From NCBI RefSeq assembly GCF_021390245.1, contig NZ_JAJUXH010000003.1, positions 496,001-560,000 of the forward strand: a stretch of 64,000 nucleotides of DNA, given 5' to 3'. Positions 44,888 to 54,957 of the stretch are shown here, piece by piece. Position 1 is the first letter of the stretch; every line of letters begins with the position of its first letter. Position numbers and translations under genes: made by a program. The notes beneath the pieces are model-generated. The model was given only the letters and a program-made list of their open reading frames with translations. It was not told where the DNA came from and did not search any database. The stretch is from Dyadobacter sp. CY323. GTDB lineage: Bacteria; Bacteroidota; Bacteroidia; Cytophagales; Spirosomataceae.

Positions 44888-45916
44888 ATGCAATATATTT
44901 TTAAAGGTTTGTATTCGAAACAGATATACTTTGTTCTTTCTCTGGCATTTCTCATCTACGGGTGTAATTCCAAAGACCGGTCCGAACAAACTAGTGAGCA
45001 GGCTGCCCCGAAGCTGGTTAAAAGCCCTGAGTTTAACGCAGATTCGGCTTTTAATTTTGTTAAAAAACAGGTTGAATTCGGTCCACGCGTACCTAACTCC
45101 GCACCTCACAAAGTTTGCGGCGATTACCTGATTTCAACGTTGAAAAAGTATGGCTGGCAAGTTATTGAACAACCATTTAAAGACACCACCTTCGACGGAA
45201 CAATTCTGAATGCACGAAATATCATAGGTAGTTTTAACCCGGCTGCTGCCAAACGCATTCTATTAACGGCACACTGGGATTCGCGTCCGTTTTCTGATCA
45301 GGATTCACTGGTTAAGAATAAACCCGTAATTGCGGCGAACGATGGCGCAAGTGGCGTGGGAATTTTGCTAGAAGTTGCCAGAACACTTTCATTACAAGCT
45401 TCCAAGCCGGATATCGGCGTGGATATTATCTTCTTTGATGCCGAAGACTGGGGAACTACGGAACAAACCACAGAAATGCTGCACAGTGGTTTTTGCCTCG
45501 GCTCGCAATATTGGGCTGCTAACAAGCATATTCCTAATTATACCGCATACTTCGGGATAAATTTGGATATGGTAGGAGCCAAAGGCGCTACGTTTTTGAA
45601 AGAAGGCAACTCGGTGCAAATGGCGGAAGATGTGGTGCGGGAAGTATGGGCCACGGCAAGCCGCATTGGGTACAACAACTATTTTATCGACGAAAGAGGC
45701 GGCGCCATTACGGATGACCATGTACCTGTAAATCAGATCGCCCGAATTCCAATGATCGACATCATTCATACAAAAAACAACCTGACACACACATTCTTCG
45801 ACCAATGGCACACCACGGATGACACTATGGAACACATTGATCCAAAAACATTAAAAGCAGTCGGTCAGACACTCATTCAGGTTCTTTATCAGGAAGCAGA
45901 AGGGGTTGCGTTGTGA
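44888..45916 (+). CDS. M28-fold lipoprotein, probable glutaminyl-peptide cyclotransferase
   Basis: A 342-residue exported lipoprotein. The start at 44888 gives a signal peptide with lipobox LIYGC; the frame stays open to 44819 but that part overlaps cysS and lacks a signal. The M28 metal-site pattern is AHWDSRP, AANDGASGVG, FDAEDWG, DMVGAKG and QWHTTDDTMEHID. The last is close to the WHT-x-DD-x3-NLD signature of mammalian-type (type II) glutaminyl cyclases, which bind one zinc. It would convert N-terminal Gln to pyroglutamate on exported proteins. An aminopeptidase role is the alternative. Confidence 0.8.
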   Translation: MQYIFKGLYSKQIYFVLSLAFLIYGCNSKDRSEQTSEQAAPKLVKSPEFNADSAFNFVKKQVEFGPRVPNSAPHKVCGDYLISTLKKYGWQVIEQPFKDTTFDGTILNARNIIGSFNPAAAKRILLTAHWDSRPFSDQDSLVKNKPVIAANDGASGVGILLEVARTLSLQASKPDIGVDIIFFDAEDWGTTEQTTEMLHSGFCLGSQYWAANKHIPNYTAYFGINLDMVGAKGATFLKEGNSVQMAEDVVREVWATASRIGYNNYFIDERGGAITDDHVPVNQIARIPMIDIIHTKNNLTHTFFDQWHTTDDTMEHIDPKTLKAVGQTLIQVLYQEAEGVAL

Positions 45917-45921
45917 TTTAT

Positions 45922-46040
45922 GTCAAAAGTGGTCACTAATAGTCATAAATGGTCATTAATTGTATGTAAGGCGGAACTGAGTGACCGTTCCTGGCAATAA
46001 ATGACTACTAATGACTATCTGGACTATGAATGACCATAAC
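45922..46040. repeat. Decamer-periodic inverted repeat, locus A
   Basis: Left arm: five contiguous 10-base units, GTCAAAAGTG, GTCACTAATA, GTCATAAATG, GTCATTAATT, GTATGTAAGG (45922-45971). Right arm: units in reverse orientation, TGACCGTTCC, TGGCAATAAA, TGACTACTAA, TGACTATCTG, GACTATGAA, TGACCATAAC (45982-46040). One right-arm unit is nine bases. The inner GTCACTAATAGTCA and TGACTACTAATGAC segments pair at 12 of 14 positions. It lies between the convergent M28 and pbpC genes. Confidence 0.85.
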
Positions 46041-46046
46041 TCTCAG

Positions 46047-48398
46047 TCACATCCGTTTCACCACAACCCAAATATTCGAATTTCGACCTTTGTCATCGCT
46101 GCACGAAATTTTCACCCTGCCTAATGGCGGGCTGATGAAGATTCCTTCGTGCGGTGGCGCTTTTTTGGCGAGCTTATCATTAACATACCAAAAAACCTCC
46201 TGCACATCGCTGGCCGTCTGGCAAGCCAGCTGAATTTGCTGCGGCTCATCTTTCCGGATAAAATATTCACTTCCCTCTACCGGGCTGACGATCAATGGCG
46301 CACCTTCATGAAAAACGCGTTCGCAAGCCGGGTTGTGTGGCGGGATTTTCGAGTAGGGGATTTTTTGCTGCTCATTAAAGGCGACCAACTCCGGGGAAAT
46401 GTTGGGATATGCTCGTTTCTCAAAGCCTTTTTCAGGAATGCAATACGTACAATAAGATGTTTTTCCTTTCAAATCCGTGAATACCCAGCGCAGGTGATTG
46501 CATTTTTTGTAAGCCGAAACGCCGACAATATATTGAGCAGGAATCTGATGTTCACAAAACTCCGATGGAATATCCCCGCTTTCCGGACAGACATTTCTTA
46601 ATGCGATATTCGCCGGAGATTGGTACCAGCCTTTTGGCGAATTATAATCTAATGCATTAAAAATGGAGAATAACAAGGGAGTAGCCGTGTTCGCCCCGCT
46701 CAATTCCGGGACACCTTCCCCCGAAAAATTCCCTACCCACACGCCGATCGTATATCGTTTATTATAGCCAATGCTCCATGCATCACGCTTTCCATACGAA
46801 GTGCCTGTTTTCCATGCTATTTTGGGTAAATGATAGGTGTTATCAAAATTAGTAGGAAGATCCGGGCGGGTGATTTGGGTTAAAATATTGGTGACTAAAA
46901 AGGCAGCCTCAGAGGATACAATGGCTTCTCCTTTATTTACTGAATCTCTTCCTGGTGTATAGTTGAGGTTTTTGAAATTTCCTTCATTGGCAAAAGCAGC
47001 AAACAATCCCGTCAATTCTTCGAGTGTCACACCGCAACCTCCCAATATCATGGATAAACCCAATCCTTTTGATTGTTTTTCAATGGTCTTAAAACTCGTC
47101 TTTCTCAATTTCTCGATCAATGCGGGAGTACTTACATCTTTCAGGATTTTCACGGCCGGGATATTGAGCGAGTTCGCCAGCGCGAATTCCGTGGTCACTG
47201 CCCCATTAAAATGCTTGTCGAAATTCTCGGGTTCATATCCGCTGAAATTGATCGGAACATCATTCAGAATCGATTTTGGAGTAATAATACCTTTATCAAA
47301 TGCAGTTGCATAAAGCAATGGTTTCAGCGTACTACCGGGTGAACGAACTGCCTTCACACCATCCACCTGGCCCCCGTCATACGGATTGTCAAAATCCGCG
47401 GAACCGACGTAAGCCTCCACTTCCATGGTTTCGTTATTGACCACCAAAACCGACGCATTGTGAATATTCATCAATTTCCGCCGGTTAATGTAATTCCTAA
47501 CCTGCTCCTCGATCTGGTTTTGCACCTGCAACCGCAGAGAAGTTTGAATAACCGGCTGATCGGGAAAACGTTGTTTTAACCTGAGCGACAAATGCGGCGC
47601 CTGACGCGGGGCTTGACGGCGACTTACTTTCAAAGGCTCATTCAATGCGTCGAAAATGACATTTTTATCAAACAAACCTTCTTTTTCAAAACGCATTAAC
47701 CATTGGTTTCGGGCATTTTTCAATGCGTCGTTCCTGGATCCTGGCCGCAGGCTCGATGGGCGGTTTGGAACAATGGTCAATGCGGTAATTTCGGCCAGGC
47801 TCAGCAATTGGGGAGGTTTTCCAAAGTAAAGAAGTGATGCGGCCTTAATGCCTTCAATATTCCCACCATACGGAACGAGATTGACATACATCTGCAGAAT
47901 TTCGTCTTTGGAATAATGCATTTCCAATTGCATCGCCTTCCATACCTCGATGACTTTATTGAAATAGGTCCGGTTCCTCGGCTCTACCAGCCTCACTACC
48001 TGCATGGTAATGGTGGAAGCACCAGATGTTCGCCTGCCCGAAAAAATATTCCGGGTAGCGGCGCGGATCATCGCAAAAGGATTAAACCCGAAATGAGAAT
48101 AGAAATATTGGTCTTCTTTATAAACCAAGGTTTTGCGAAGCAGCGGCGTGATTTCAGAAACATTTGAATACAGTCGCCATTTATCGTCTTTGCTCAAAAA
48201 AGCATGTATGACCGTCCCGTTTTCATCAGTGACCTGAGTAGCATATTGAATGTGAGGGCGAAACGGAAAAATGAGGTCCAGAATGACAAAAAGAAGAAAA
48301 GCGGCAGCAATTGCGATAAGTACCACTTTGACCTTAAACCGTTTCATTTCCGAGGGTGTGTCCTTTTTTTTAAAGTTATAAATATCATTAATTTTCAT
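46047..48398 (-). CDS. pbpC: Penicillin-binding protein 1C
   Basis: A 783-residue bifunctional PBP. After a membrane anchor (about 24-43) comes the GT51 transglycosylase domain with Glu95 in [15 protein letters not shown] and GASTITMQ. The transpeptidase domain has SPGSTLKP (SxxK Ser and Lys) and KTGTS. A C-terminal BiPBP_C-like beta domain from about residue 700 is characteristic of PbpC. It acts in peptidoglycan synthesis at the periplasmic face. The start could also be Met18 (48347). It is divergent from glpK across 44 bp. Confidence 0.93.
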   Translation of the reverse strand: MKINDIYNFKKKDTPSEMKRFKVKVVLIAIAAAFLLFVILDLIFPFRPHIQYATQVTDENGTVIHAFLSKDDKWRLYSNVSEITPLLRKTLVYKEDQYFYSHFGFNPFAMIRAATRNIFSGRRTSGASTITMQVVRLVEPRNRTYFNKVIEVWKAMQLEMHYSKDEILQMYVNLVPYGGNIEGIKAASLLYFGKPPQLLSLAEITALTIVPNRPSSLRPGSRNDALKNARNQWLMRFEKEGLFDKNVIFDALNEPLKVSRRQAPRQAPHLSLRLKQRFPDQPVIQTSLRLQVQNQIEEQVRNYINRRKLMNIHNASVLVVNNETMEVEAYVGSADFDNPYDGGQVDGVKAVRSPGSTLKPLLYATAFDKGIITPKSILNDVPINFSGYEPENFDKHFNGAVTTEFALANSLNIPAVKILKDVSTPALIEKLRKTSFKTIEKQSKGLGLSMILGGCGVTLEELTGLFAAFANEGNFKNLNYTPGRDSVNKGEAIVSSEAAFLVTNILTQITRPDLPTNFDNTYHLPKIAWKTGTSYGKRDAWSIGYNKRYTIGVWVGNFSGEGVPELSGANTATPLLFSIFNALDYNSPKGWYQSPANIALRNVCPESGDIPSEFCEHQIPAQYIVGVSAYKKCNHLRWVFTDLKGKTSYCTYCIPEKGFEKRAYPNISPELVAFNEQQKIPYSKIPPHNPACERVFHEGAPLIVSPVEGSEYFIRKDEPQQIQLACQTASDVQEVFWYVNDKLAKKAPPHEGIFISPPLGRVKISCSDDKGRNSNIWVVVKRM

Positions 48399-48442
48399 TA
48401 CTTACTGACTTTCTTTCAAAGAAAGCCAATCATAATCCCATT

Positions 48443-49942
48443 ATGTCCAAATACATTGCCGCCATTGACCAGGGAACGACCAGTACCCGCTGTATCCTTT
48501 TCAACCACCAGGGAAATATCGTTTCCGTTGGTCAGAAAGAGCATGAACAGATTTACCAGAAGCCAGGCTGGGTAGAACATAACCCCACCGAAATCTGGAA
48601 AAACACACTGGAAGTGATTGCGATAGCCAGGATCAAAGCATCGGCGACCGCGGCGGACATTGCGGCGATTGGCATTACAAATCAGCGGGAAACCACCGTT
48701 GTCTGGAACAAACGGACCGGGAAACCGTACTATAATGCATTGGTTTGGCAGGATACGAGAACGTCTGATCTCGTAGCTAAATACGAAAGTGAAGGTGGAG
48801 TTAATCAGTTTCGGGACATTACCGGTTTGCCGGTTTCGACATATTTCAGCGGGCTTAAATTAAAATGGCTGCTTGAGAATGTAGAAGGTGTGCGTGAAGA
48901 TGCCGAGAAAGGTGAAGCGCTGTTTGGAAATATCGACACTTTTTTAATCTGGCATTTGACGGGCGGGATCAATGGAGGATTGCACGTAACCGACGTAACC
49001 AATGCAAGCCGGACGCAACTGATGAACCTGAGGACTTTGCAATGGGATTCGCAAATGCTTTCCGCCTATCATATTCCCGAAATTATGCTGCCAGCTATCA
49101 AGAGCAGCAGCGAGGTTTACGGACATGTTACCAACGAAATCCTGCCGGGCGTTCCGGTTGCCGGAGATCTCGGGGACCAACATGCGGCTCTCGTCGGGCA
49201 AACTTGCTTCGAGCCTGGAATGGCAAAAAATACCTACGGTACCGGTTGCTTTTTGGTAATGAACACAGGTAACGAGTTGAAAACTTCCGAAAACGGAATG
49301 CTGACAACCGTTTCATATAAATTTGGAAATGAGCCTGTTAAGTATGCGTTGGAAGGAAGTGTGGCTGTTACAGGCGCATTGGTTCAGTGGGTGAGGGATA
49401 ATTTGGGATTGATTCAAAACAGCAGTGATATCGAAAGTCTGGCTGCGACCGTGGAGGATAATGGCGGCGCCTATTTTGTACCAGCATTCTCCGGACTTTA
49501 TGCACCGTACTGGCGCAACGACGCCCGCGGCACAATCGCCGGACTAACCCGATATGTAAACAAAGGCCACATTGCCCGGGCGGTGTTAGAAGCTACTGCC
49601 TATCAGACCGTTGACGTGGTACGGGCAATGGAGCAGGATTCGGGAATCAGGCTTTCATCGCTCCGGGTCGATGGCGGAATGGTTGCAAACCAGCTTTTGA
49701 TGCAATTTCAGTCTGATATCCTCAACACGCAGGTGGTGGCTCCGGCAGTAGCCGAAACCACTGCATTAGGTGCAGCTTATGCGGCTGGGCTGGCGGTTGG
49801 ATATTGGAAAAATACCGACGAATTGAAGAGCAACTGGGCAATCGCGCACACCTGGAATCCTGACATGGAGGAAGAAAAACGAGCCCGATTTTACAAAGGC
49901 TGGAAAAAGGCAGTTACAAAGTCGTATGATTGGATTGATTAG
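48443..49942 (+). CDS. glpK: Glycerol kinase
   Basis: A 499-residue FGGY kinase phosphorylating glycerol to sn-glycerol-3-phosphate. Motifs are [40 protein letters not shown] and [18 protein letters not shown]. Length and motifs match GlpK closely. No glpF or glpD is adjacent, so it appears monocistronic. The 315-bp region after it holds repeat locus B. Confidence 0.96.
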   Translation: MSKYIAAIDQGTTSTRCILFNHQGNIVSVGQKEHEQIYQKPGWVEHNPTEIWKNTLEVIAIARIKASATAADIAAIGITNQRETTVVWNKRTGKPYYNALVWQDTRTSDLVAKYESEGGVNQFRDITGLPVSTYFSGLKLKWLLENVEGVREDAEKGEALFGNIDTFLIWHLTGGINGGLHVTDVTNASRTQLMNLRTLQWDSQMLSAYHIPEIMLPAIKSSSEVYGHVTNEILPGVPVAGDLGDQHAALVGQTCFEPGMAKNTYGTGCFLVMNTGNELKTSENGMLTTVSYKFGNEPVKYALEGSVAVTGALVQWVRDNLGLIQNSSDIESLAATVEDNGGAYFVPAFSGLYAPYWRNDARGTIAGLTRYVNKGHIARAVLEATAYQTVDVVRAMEQDSGIRLSSLRVDGGMVANQLLMQFQSDILNTQVVAPAVAETTALGAAYAAGLAVGYWKNTDELKSNWAIAHTWNPDMEEEKRARFYKGWKKAVTKSYDWID

Positions 49943-49960
49943 GCAGGTACTTTTGGCGTA

Positions 49961-50159
49961 GTTCGGAATGGTTCTGAGGAGTCAGGGGTTGTCACTTATA
50001 GTCAGGGATTGGTCGAGGTTGTTCGGAATGGTTCGGGCTCGTCTAGGTAGTCATGAAAGGAAATGTAATTTTCAAAGTCAGCGCTTACGCCAACAATAAA
50101 TGACTACAAGTGACTATAAATGACAAAACCACCCCGAACAATTACGAACCATCCCGAAC
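49961..50159. repeat. Decamer-periodic inverted repeat, locus B
   Basis: Left arm: nine contiguous 10-base units at 49961-50050, all but one starting with GT: GTTCGGAATG, GTTCTGAGGA, GTCAGGGGTT, GTCACTTATA, GTCAGGGATT, GGTCGAGGTT, GTTCGGAATG, GTTCGGGCTC, GTCTAGGTAG. Right arm (50101-50159) has the same types in reverse: TGACTACAAG, TGACTATAAA, then after a 5-base phase shift CACCCCGAAC, AATTACGAAC, CATCCCGAAC. The GTTCGGAATGGTTCG segment pairs with CGAACCATCCCGAAC at 14 of 15 positions. It occupies most of the 315-bp gap between glpK and the exonuclease. I see no gene in that gap. Confidence 0.85.
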
Positions 50160-50257
50160 CCATTCCCTTTTTATAATCGGTATAAACTGCCTTCCTTCTT
50201 GCGCTATCTGCCGTTTACACTTAACTTCGCGCCCTTAAATCATCTACGAGTAGCCTT

Positions 50258-51067
50258 ATGCATACCCTCCATCTGAAAAAGCCTATTGCTTTTTTTGATC
50301 TTGAGACTACGGGAGTCAATATTGTCCGTGACCGGATCGTTGAAATCTCAGTCGTGAAGGCCCTGGTAAATGGAGAGACCGAAATCCGCACCCGGCGGAT
50401 CAATCCCGAAATGCCTATCCCGCTCGAAAGCAGTCTGATACATGGCATTTACAACGAGGATATAAAAGACGCCCCTACCTTCAAAGGCATCGCCAAAAAC
50501 CTGGCAACTTTCCTGGAAGGTTGCGATCTAGCCGGATTTAACAGCAACCGTTTTGACATTCCGATGCTTGTCGAAGAGTTTCTTCGGGTAGGTGTTGAGT
50601 TTGATATAAAAAACCGCCGCACCGTGGATGCGCAACGCATCTATCACATGATGGAGCCGCGCAACCTGGCTGCCGCTTATAAGTTTTATTGCGGCAAAAC
50701 CCTCGAAAACGCACATAGCGCCGAAGCTGACACCATCGCCACATTTGAGGTTCTTCAGGGACAAATCGCCCGGTATGAAGGAGTTACCGTCACTGATTCT
50801 CACGGAAAAGTAACGGAACCTATCAAAAACGACATGGCAGTGCTTCACGAGCTCACTGCGTCCAGGTTAATAGACTTTGCTGGCCGCATGGTCTACAATG
50901 ACAAAGGCGAGGAGGTATTTAATTTTGGTAAACATAATGGTAAAAAAGTAGCCGACATTCTCAAAAACGAACCATCCTTTTTTGACTGGATGATGAAGGG
51001 AGAATTTCCGCTTGATACCAAAAGAAAACTCACAGAAATCAAACTCAGGGCATTGACGCAACGCTGA
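50258..51067 (+). CDS. DEDDh 3'-5' exonuclease (DnaQ-like, ExoX-type C-terminus)
   Basis: A 269-residue exonuclease. The four acidic motifs are FFDLETTG (Asp14, Glu16), GFNSNRFDIPML and AHSAEADTIAT with the DEDDh His. After residue 200 a C-terminal region, NFGKHNGKKVADILKNEPSFFDWM, resembles the C-terminal domain seen in ExoX-like proteins. It acts on DNA or RNA 3' ends in repair or proofreading; which one is unclear. It sits directly before the nuoKLMN promoter. Confidence 0.88.
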   Translation: MHTLHLKKPIAFFDLETTGVNIVRDRIVEISVVKALVNGETEIRTRRINPEMPIPLESSLIHGIYNEDIKDAPTFKGIAKNLATFLEGCDLAGFNSNRFDIPMLVEEFLRVGVEFDIKNRRTVDAQRIYHMMEPRNLAAAYKFYCGKTLENAHSAEADTIATFEVLQGQIARYEGVTVTDSHGKVTEPIKNDMAVLHELTASRLIDFAGRMVYNDKGEEVFNFGKHNGKKVADILKNEPSFFDWMMKGEFPLDTKRKLTEIKLRALTQR

Positions 51068-51087
51068 CAGAATCCTGCGGAAACCGG

Positions 51088-51118
51088 TTTGAGTAAGTGG
51101 TATTTATGTCTATTTTTG
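51088..51118 (+). promoter_or_regulatory. Strong promoter candidate for nuoKLMN
   Basis: TTTG (51088-51091), a 19-base spacer and TATTTTTG (51111-51118) match the Bacteroidota consensus at both boxes and spacing. A second TATTTTTG lies at 51128-51135. The nuoK ATG follows at 51173. Confidence 0.7.
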
Positions 51119-51172
51119 CCTGAAATCTATTTTTGACTATTTTAACAGAATATCCAATAAGGTAACCCTGCT

Positions 51173-51526
51173 ATGATTCCAGATCCAAGTATGCCGGCGG
51201 TCGATATACCCTCGGTTATTCAAAATATACCTCTCCAACATTACCTTATACTCAGCACCTTACTATTTGTAATCGGCATCATAGGTGTTCTTACCCGCCG
51301 CAATGCGATTATCATTTTCATGTCCGTGGAATTGATGCTGAATGCGGCTAATTTGCTGCTTATCGCCTTTTCCTCATACCGGTCCGATGCATCAGCCCAG
51401 GTTTTTGTATTCTTTATCATGGCGGTTGCAGCTGCGGAAGTTGCGGTTGGTCTGGCTATTATCGTAATGATTTATCGCAATACAAGAAATACGGATATTG
51501 GTTTTCTCAACAAACTCAAATGGTGA
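51173..51526 (+). CDS. nuoK: NADH-quinone oxidoreductase subunit K
   Basis: A 117-residue membrane subunit of complex I with three helices. The conserved glutamates sit in SVELMLNAANLLLIAF and AAAEVAVGLAIIV, the proton-path residues of NuoK. The N-terminus is about 17 residues longer than usual, so an internal start is possible. It is the first gene of a nuoK-L-M-N unit. The preceding nuoA-J genes are not in the window. Confidence 0.95.
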   Translation: MIPDPSMPAVDIPSVIQNIPLQHYLILSTLLFVIGIIGVLTRRNAIIIFMSVELMLNAANLLLIAFSSYRSDASAQVFVFFIMAVAAAEVAVGLAIIVMIYRNTRNTDIGFLNKLKW

Positions 51527-51565
51527 GATAATCAAGCGATTAAAGATTATTAGATTAAAATAAAC

Positions 51566-53482
51566 ATGTCTGAAACATTACTTATCCTGATCCCGCTGTT
51601 ACCGCTTCTCGGTTTCCTGATCAACGGGCTTGGGTTTCCTACTATTCCAAAAGGTGCTGCCGGAGTGATCGGAACATTGGCCGTTGTTGCCAGTTTCGTA
51701 CTTTCCGTCATGACTTTCAATGCATTCCTGGCTTCGGGAAGTCAGCCGTACATCCTACCCCTTTTCGACTGGATTACCGTCGGCGATCTCAACATTCCAT
51801 TCTCGTTCCAGATCGACCAGCTTTCACTTCTGATGCTGATGATCATCACCGGAGTTGGCTCGCTGATCCACATTTATTCCATTGGCTACATGCATCACGA
51901 TGCCGGTTTTGGTAAGTTTTTCGCTTATCTCAACCTGTTTTTGTTTTTTATGCTGCTGCTGGTACTGGGTTCCAATTACGTGATCATGTTTATCGGCTGG
52001 GAAGGTGTTGGATTGTGTTCTTATTTGCTGATTGGTTTTTGGAATAAAAACACAAACTACAACAATGCGGCACGGAAAGCATTCATAATGAACCGTGTAG
52101 GTGACCTTGGCTTTTTGCTGGGGATCTTCACCATCATTGCCACATTTGGTTCCGTAGAATATTCAGAAGTTTTCAGCAAAGCAGCTGGTTTTGAAATCGG
52201 AGATCCCGTGATCATCACCATTACCCTGTTTTTGTTTATCGGAGCAATGGGGAAATCAGCCCAGATTCCATTATATACCTGGCTACCCGATGCGATGGCT
52301 GGCCCGACGCCCGTTTCCGCATTGATCCACGCGGCGACGATGGTTACTGCGGGTATTTACATGGTGATCCGCTCGAACGTCTTGTATTCTCTGGCACCGT
52401 CGACACTGGAAATCGTCGGCATAATCGGTGCGGCCACGGCTTTATTTGCCGCCTCGATCGGCCTTCTGCAAAATGATATCAAGAAAGTACTGGCGTATTC
52501 CACTGTAAGTCAGTTGGGTTATATGTTCATGGGTCTTGGTGCAATGGCTTACTCCGCGTCGATGTTCCATGTGATCACCCACGCGTTCTTCAAGGCATTG
52601 CTCTTCCTTGCTGCGGGTAGTGTTATTCACGCGATGTCCGACGAGCAGGATATTCGTTCAATGGGTGGTTTAAGAAAAAAATTACCTGTTACCTTTCTGA
52701 CGTTCCTGATCGCTACCATTGCCATTTCAGGTATTCCGCCATTTGCAGGTTTTTTCTCCAAAGACGAAATTCTTGCCCATGTTTTTGAGCATAATAAACT
52801 CTTGTGGGTGATCGGTGTACTGGGTTCTCTGATGACTTCTTTTTACATGTTCAGGCTGCTTTTCCTTACTTTCTTCGGGACATTCAGAGGTACCCACGAG
52901 CAGGAGCATCATTTGCATGAATCACCCGCGTCGATGACGATTCCGCTGATTATTTTAGCTGTTTTATCAGCAGTTGGCGGATTTATCGGGGTTCCGGAAG
53001 CATTACATGGAACACATCATCTGGCCGAGTTCATGAGCCCATTGTATGACGCAGCCCGCCAGGCTAATCCCCTCGCCTTTGAGCCTACTACCCTTTCGCA
53101 TTCAGAAGAATATCTGTTAATGGGCGTTTCCGTTGCTGTTGCATTGGTTTCGGCGATTGCTGCTTATGTGATGTACGTACAGAAATCAGCAGTTCCGGCA
53201 GCCGACACCGTAGAAAAATCAGCATTGCAGCGATTGGTTTACAACAAATACTATGTTGACGAGCTTTACGACACTGTTTTTGTGAAATCGACCAAAACAC
53301 TGTCTAATATCCTATACAGTTTCGGTGAATTTTTCATTGATCTGTTTGTGAATGGTACCGCCAGGCTGATCAACTTTTTTGCCGGCCAACTGAAAAAGAC
53401 GCAAACGGGCTCGACCGGAGATTATGTGTTCGCAATGGTTCTTGGAATCGTCGCCATATTGTTCTGGAAGCTCTTACTTTGA
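51566..53482 (+). CDS. nuoL: NADH-quinone oxidoreductase subunit L
   Basis: A 638-residue antiporter-like proton-pumping subunit. Helix signatures are NYVIMFIGWEGVGLCSYLLIGFW, TWLPDAMAGPTPVSALIHAATMVTAG and the discontinuous helix region near LAYSTVSQLGYMF. A long amphipathic C-terminal arm is followed by a final helix (FAMVLGIVAILFWKLLL). Its length fits NuoL. Confidence 0.96.
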   Translation: MSETLLILIPLLPLLGFLINGLGFPTIPKGAAGVIGTLAVVASFVLSVMTFNAFLASGSQPYILPLFDWITVGDLNIPFSFQIDQLSLLMLMIITGVGSLIHIYSIGYMHHDAGFGKFFAYLNLFLFFMLLLVLGSNYVIMFIGWEGVGLCSYLLIGFWNKNTNYNNAARKAFIMNRVGDLGFLLGIFTIIATFGSVEYSEVFSKAAGFEIGDPVIITITLFLFIGAMGKSAQIPLYTWLPDAMAGPTPVSALIHAATMVTAGIYMVIRSNVLYSLAPSTLEIVGIIGAATALFAASIGLLQNDIKKVLAYSTVSQLGYMFMGLGAMAYSASMFHVITHAFFKALLFLAAGSVIHAMSDEQDIRSMGGLRKKLPVTFLTFLIATIAISGIPPFAGFFSKDEILAHVFEHNKLLWVIGVLGSLMTSFYMFRLLFLTFFGTFRGTHEQEHHLHESPASMTIPLIILAVLSAVGGFIGVPEALHGTHHLAEFMSPLYDAARQANPLAFEPTTLSHSEEYLLMGVSVAVALVSAIAAYVMYVQKSAVPAADTVEKSALQRLVYNKYYVDELYDTVFVKSTKTLSNILYSFGEFFIDLFVNGTARLINFFAGQLKKTQTGSTGDYVFAMVLGIVAILFWKLLL

Positions 53483-53501
53483 TCCGTATTGACCTGAAAA
53501 T

Positions 53502-54950
53502 ATGCTTACTCTTCTTTTAATACTTTTACCCATAGCCGCCGGTGTGCTAACCCTTTTATCGGGAGAGCGCCTTTCAAAACAGGTTGCTTTGGTCGGCGGA
53601 CTTGCATCATTGGGTGTCGCCATTTTTACCTGGCTGCAATTTGATCCAGCAGCAGGCACTCAATTTGGCTTTAAATATGCATGGGTAGCTTCCGGAGGAA
53701 TCTCATTCGCAGCTGGCCTCGACGGAATTAGTCTGGTACTGGTTTTATTGACCACATTTCTCACGCCGCTGATCATCCTTTCCGCATTCAAACATGAATA
53801 CAAAAACGCAGCTTCTTTCTATTCCCTGATCCTTTTCATGGAAGCCGCATTGATCGGTGTTTTTACAGCGACCGATGCATTTCTGTTCTACCTGTTTTTT
53901 GAAGCTGCACTGATTCCGGTTTATTTTCTTGCTGCAATCTGGGGTGGTGAAAATCGCCTGAAAGTCACATTCAAGTTCTTTATCTATACCATTTTCGGTA
54001 GCTTATTCATGATGGTCGCACTGGTGTATTTATATTACCAAACACCCGGCACCCATACTTCCGAAATAACGGCATTCTACAATCTTCAACTGAGCCCGGC
54101 GGTTCAGGGATTCATCTTCTGGGCGTTTTTCATTGCATTTGCGATCAAAATGCCATTGTTCCCATTCCATACCTGGCAGCCTGATACTTATACCGAATCC
54201 CCTACCCCGGCTACGATGCTGCTTTCTGGCATTATGTTAAAAATGGGGGTATATGGTCTGATCCGTTTTCTGCTGCCGATTGTACCGGCAGGAATGCAGG
54301 ATTGGGGAATACTGGCAATGATACTTTCCGTGATCGGGATCATTTATGGTTCAATTATCGCAATTCAGCAGAGCGATATGAAACGTCTGATCGCTTATTC
54401 CTCCTTTGCTCACGTCGGTTTAATGGCGGCTGGCGTCTTTTCTTCTTCCGTAAATGGGTTACAAGGAGCTCTGATTCAGATGCTTGCGCACGGAATTAAT
54501 GTTATCGGATTGTTTTTTATCATCGATATTATTTATTCGAGAACAAAAACCAGGTACCTCGACCAACTTGGAGGCATTACGCAAAGTACACCTCATTTGA
54601 GTGTCTACTTCATGATTTTGCTGCTCGGAAGCGTTGCATTACCGCTGACAAATGGTTTTGTAGGTGAATTTCTTTTGCTATCGAGTGTATTTGCTTATGA
54701 TAGCTGGCTCGGCGCCATTGCTGGCCTTACCATCATTCTTGGATCCGTTTACATGCTGCGGCTTTTTCAGAAATCGATGTTTGGCCCAAAATCCAAATGG
54801 GTAGAAGGATTTCAGGACCTTACTGCAAGTGAGCGGGCGGTGCTCCTACCCCTTGTCATTATGGTTTTCTGGATTGGAATTTATCCAAATACGTTTCTGA
54901 AAATAACCGAACCTACTGTAAGCCAGCTTTTGCAATTGGTCAATAACTAG
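53502..54950 (+). CDS. nuoM: NADH-quinone oxidoreductase subunit M
   Basis: A 482-residue proton-pumping subunit with about 14 helices. The key segment is HTWQPDTYTESPTPATMLLSGIMLKMG, and the Lys of MKRLIAYSSFAHVGLM fits the proton path. It lies 19 bp after nuoL and 7 bp before nuoN. Confidence 0.96.
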   Translation: MLTLLLILLPIAAGVLTLLSGERLSKQVALVGGLASLGVAIFTWLQFDPAAGTQFGFKYAWVASGGISFAAGLDGISLVLVLLTTFLTPLIILSAFKHEYKNAASFYSLILFMEAALIGVFTATDAFLFYLFFEAALIPVYFLAAIWGGENRLKVTFKFFIYTIFGSLFMMVALVYLYYQTPGTHTSEITAFYNLQLSPAVQGFIFWAFFIAFAIKMPLFPFHTWQPDTYTESPTPATMLLSGIMLKMGVYGLIRFLLPIVPAGMQDWGILAMILSVIGIIYGSIIAIQQSDMKRLIAYSSFAHVGLMAAGVFSSSVNGLQGALIQMLAHGINVIGLFFIIDIIYSRTKTRYLDQLGGITQSTPHLSVYFMILLLGSVALPLTNGFVGEFLLLSSVFAYDSWLGAIAGLTIILGSVYMLRLFQKSMFGPKSKWVEGFQDLTASERAVLLPLVIMVFWIGIYPNTFLKITEPTVSQLLQLVNN

Positions 54951-54957
54951 TAAAAAT

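Noticed and set aside
49961..50159. CRISPR array
   Set aside because: Units are 10 bases, contiguous and degenerate, with no spacers, and no cas genes are in the window.
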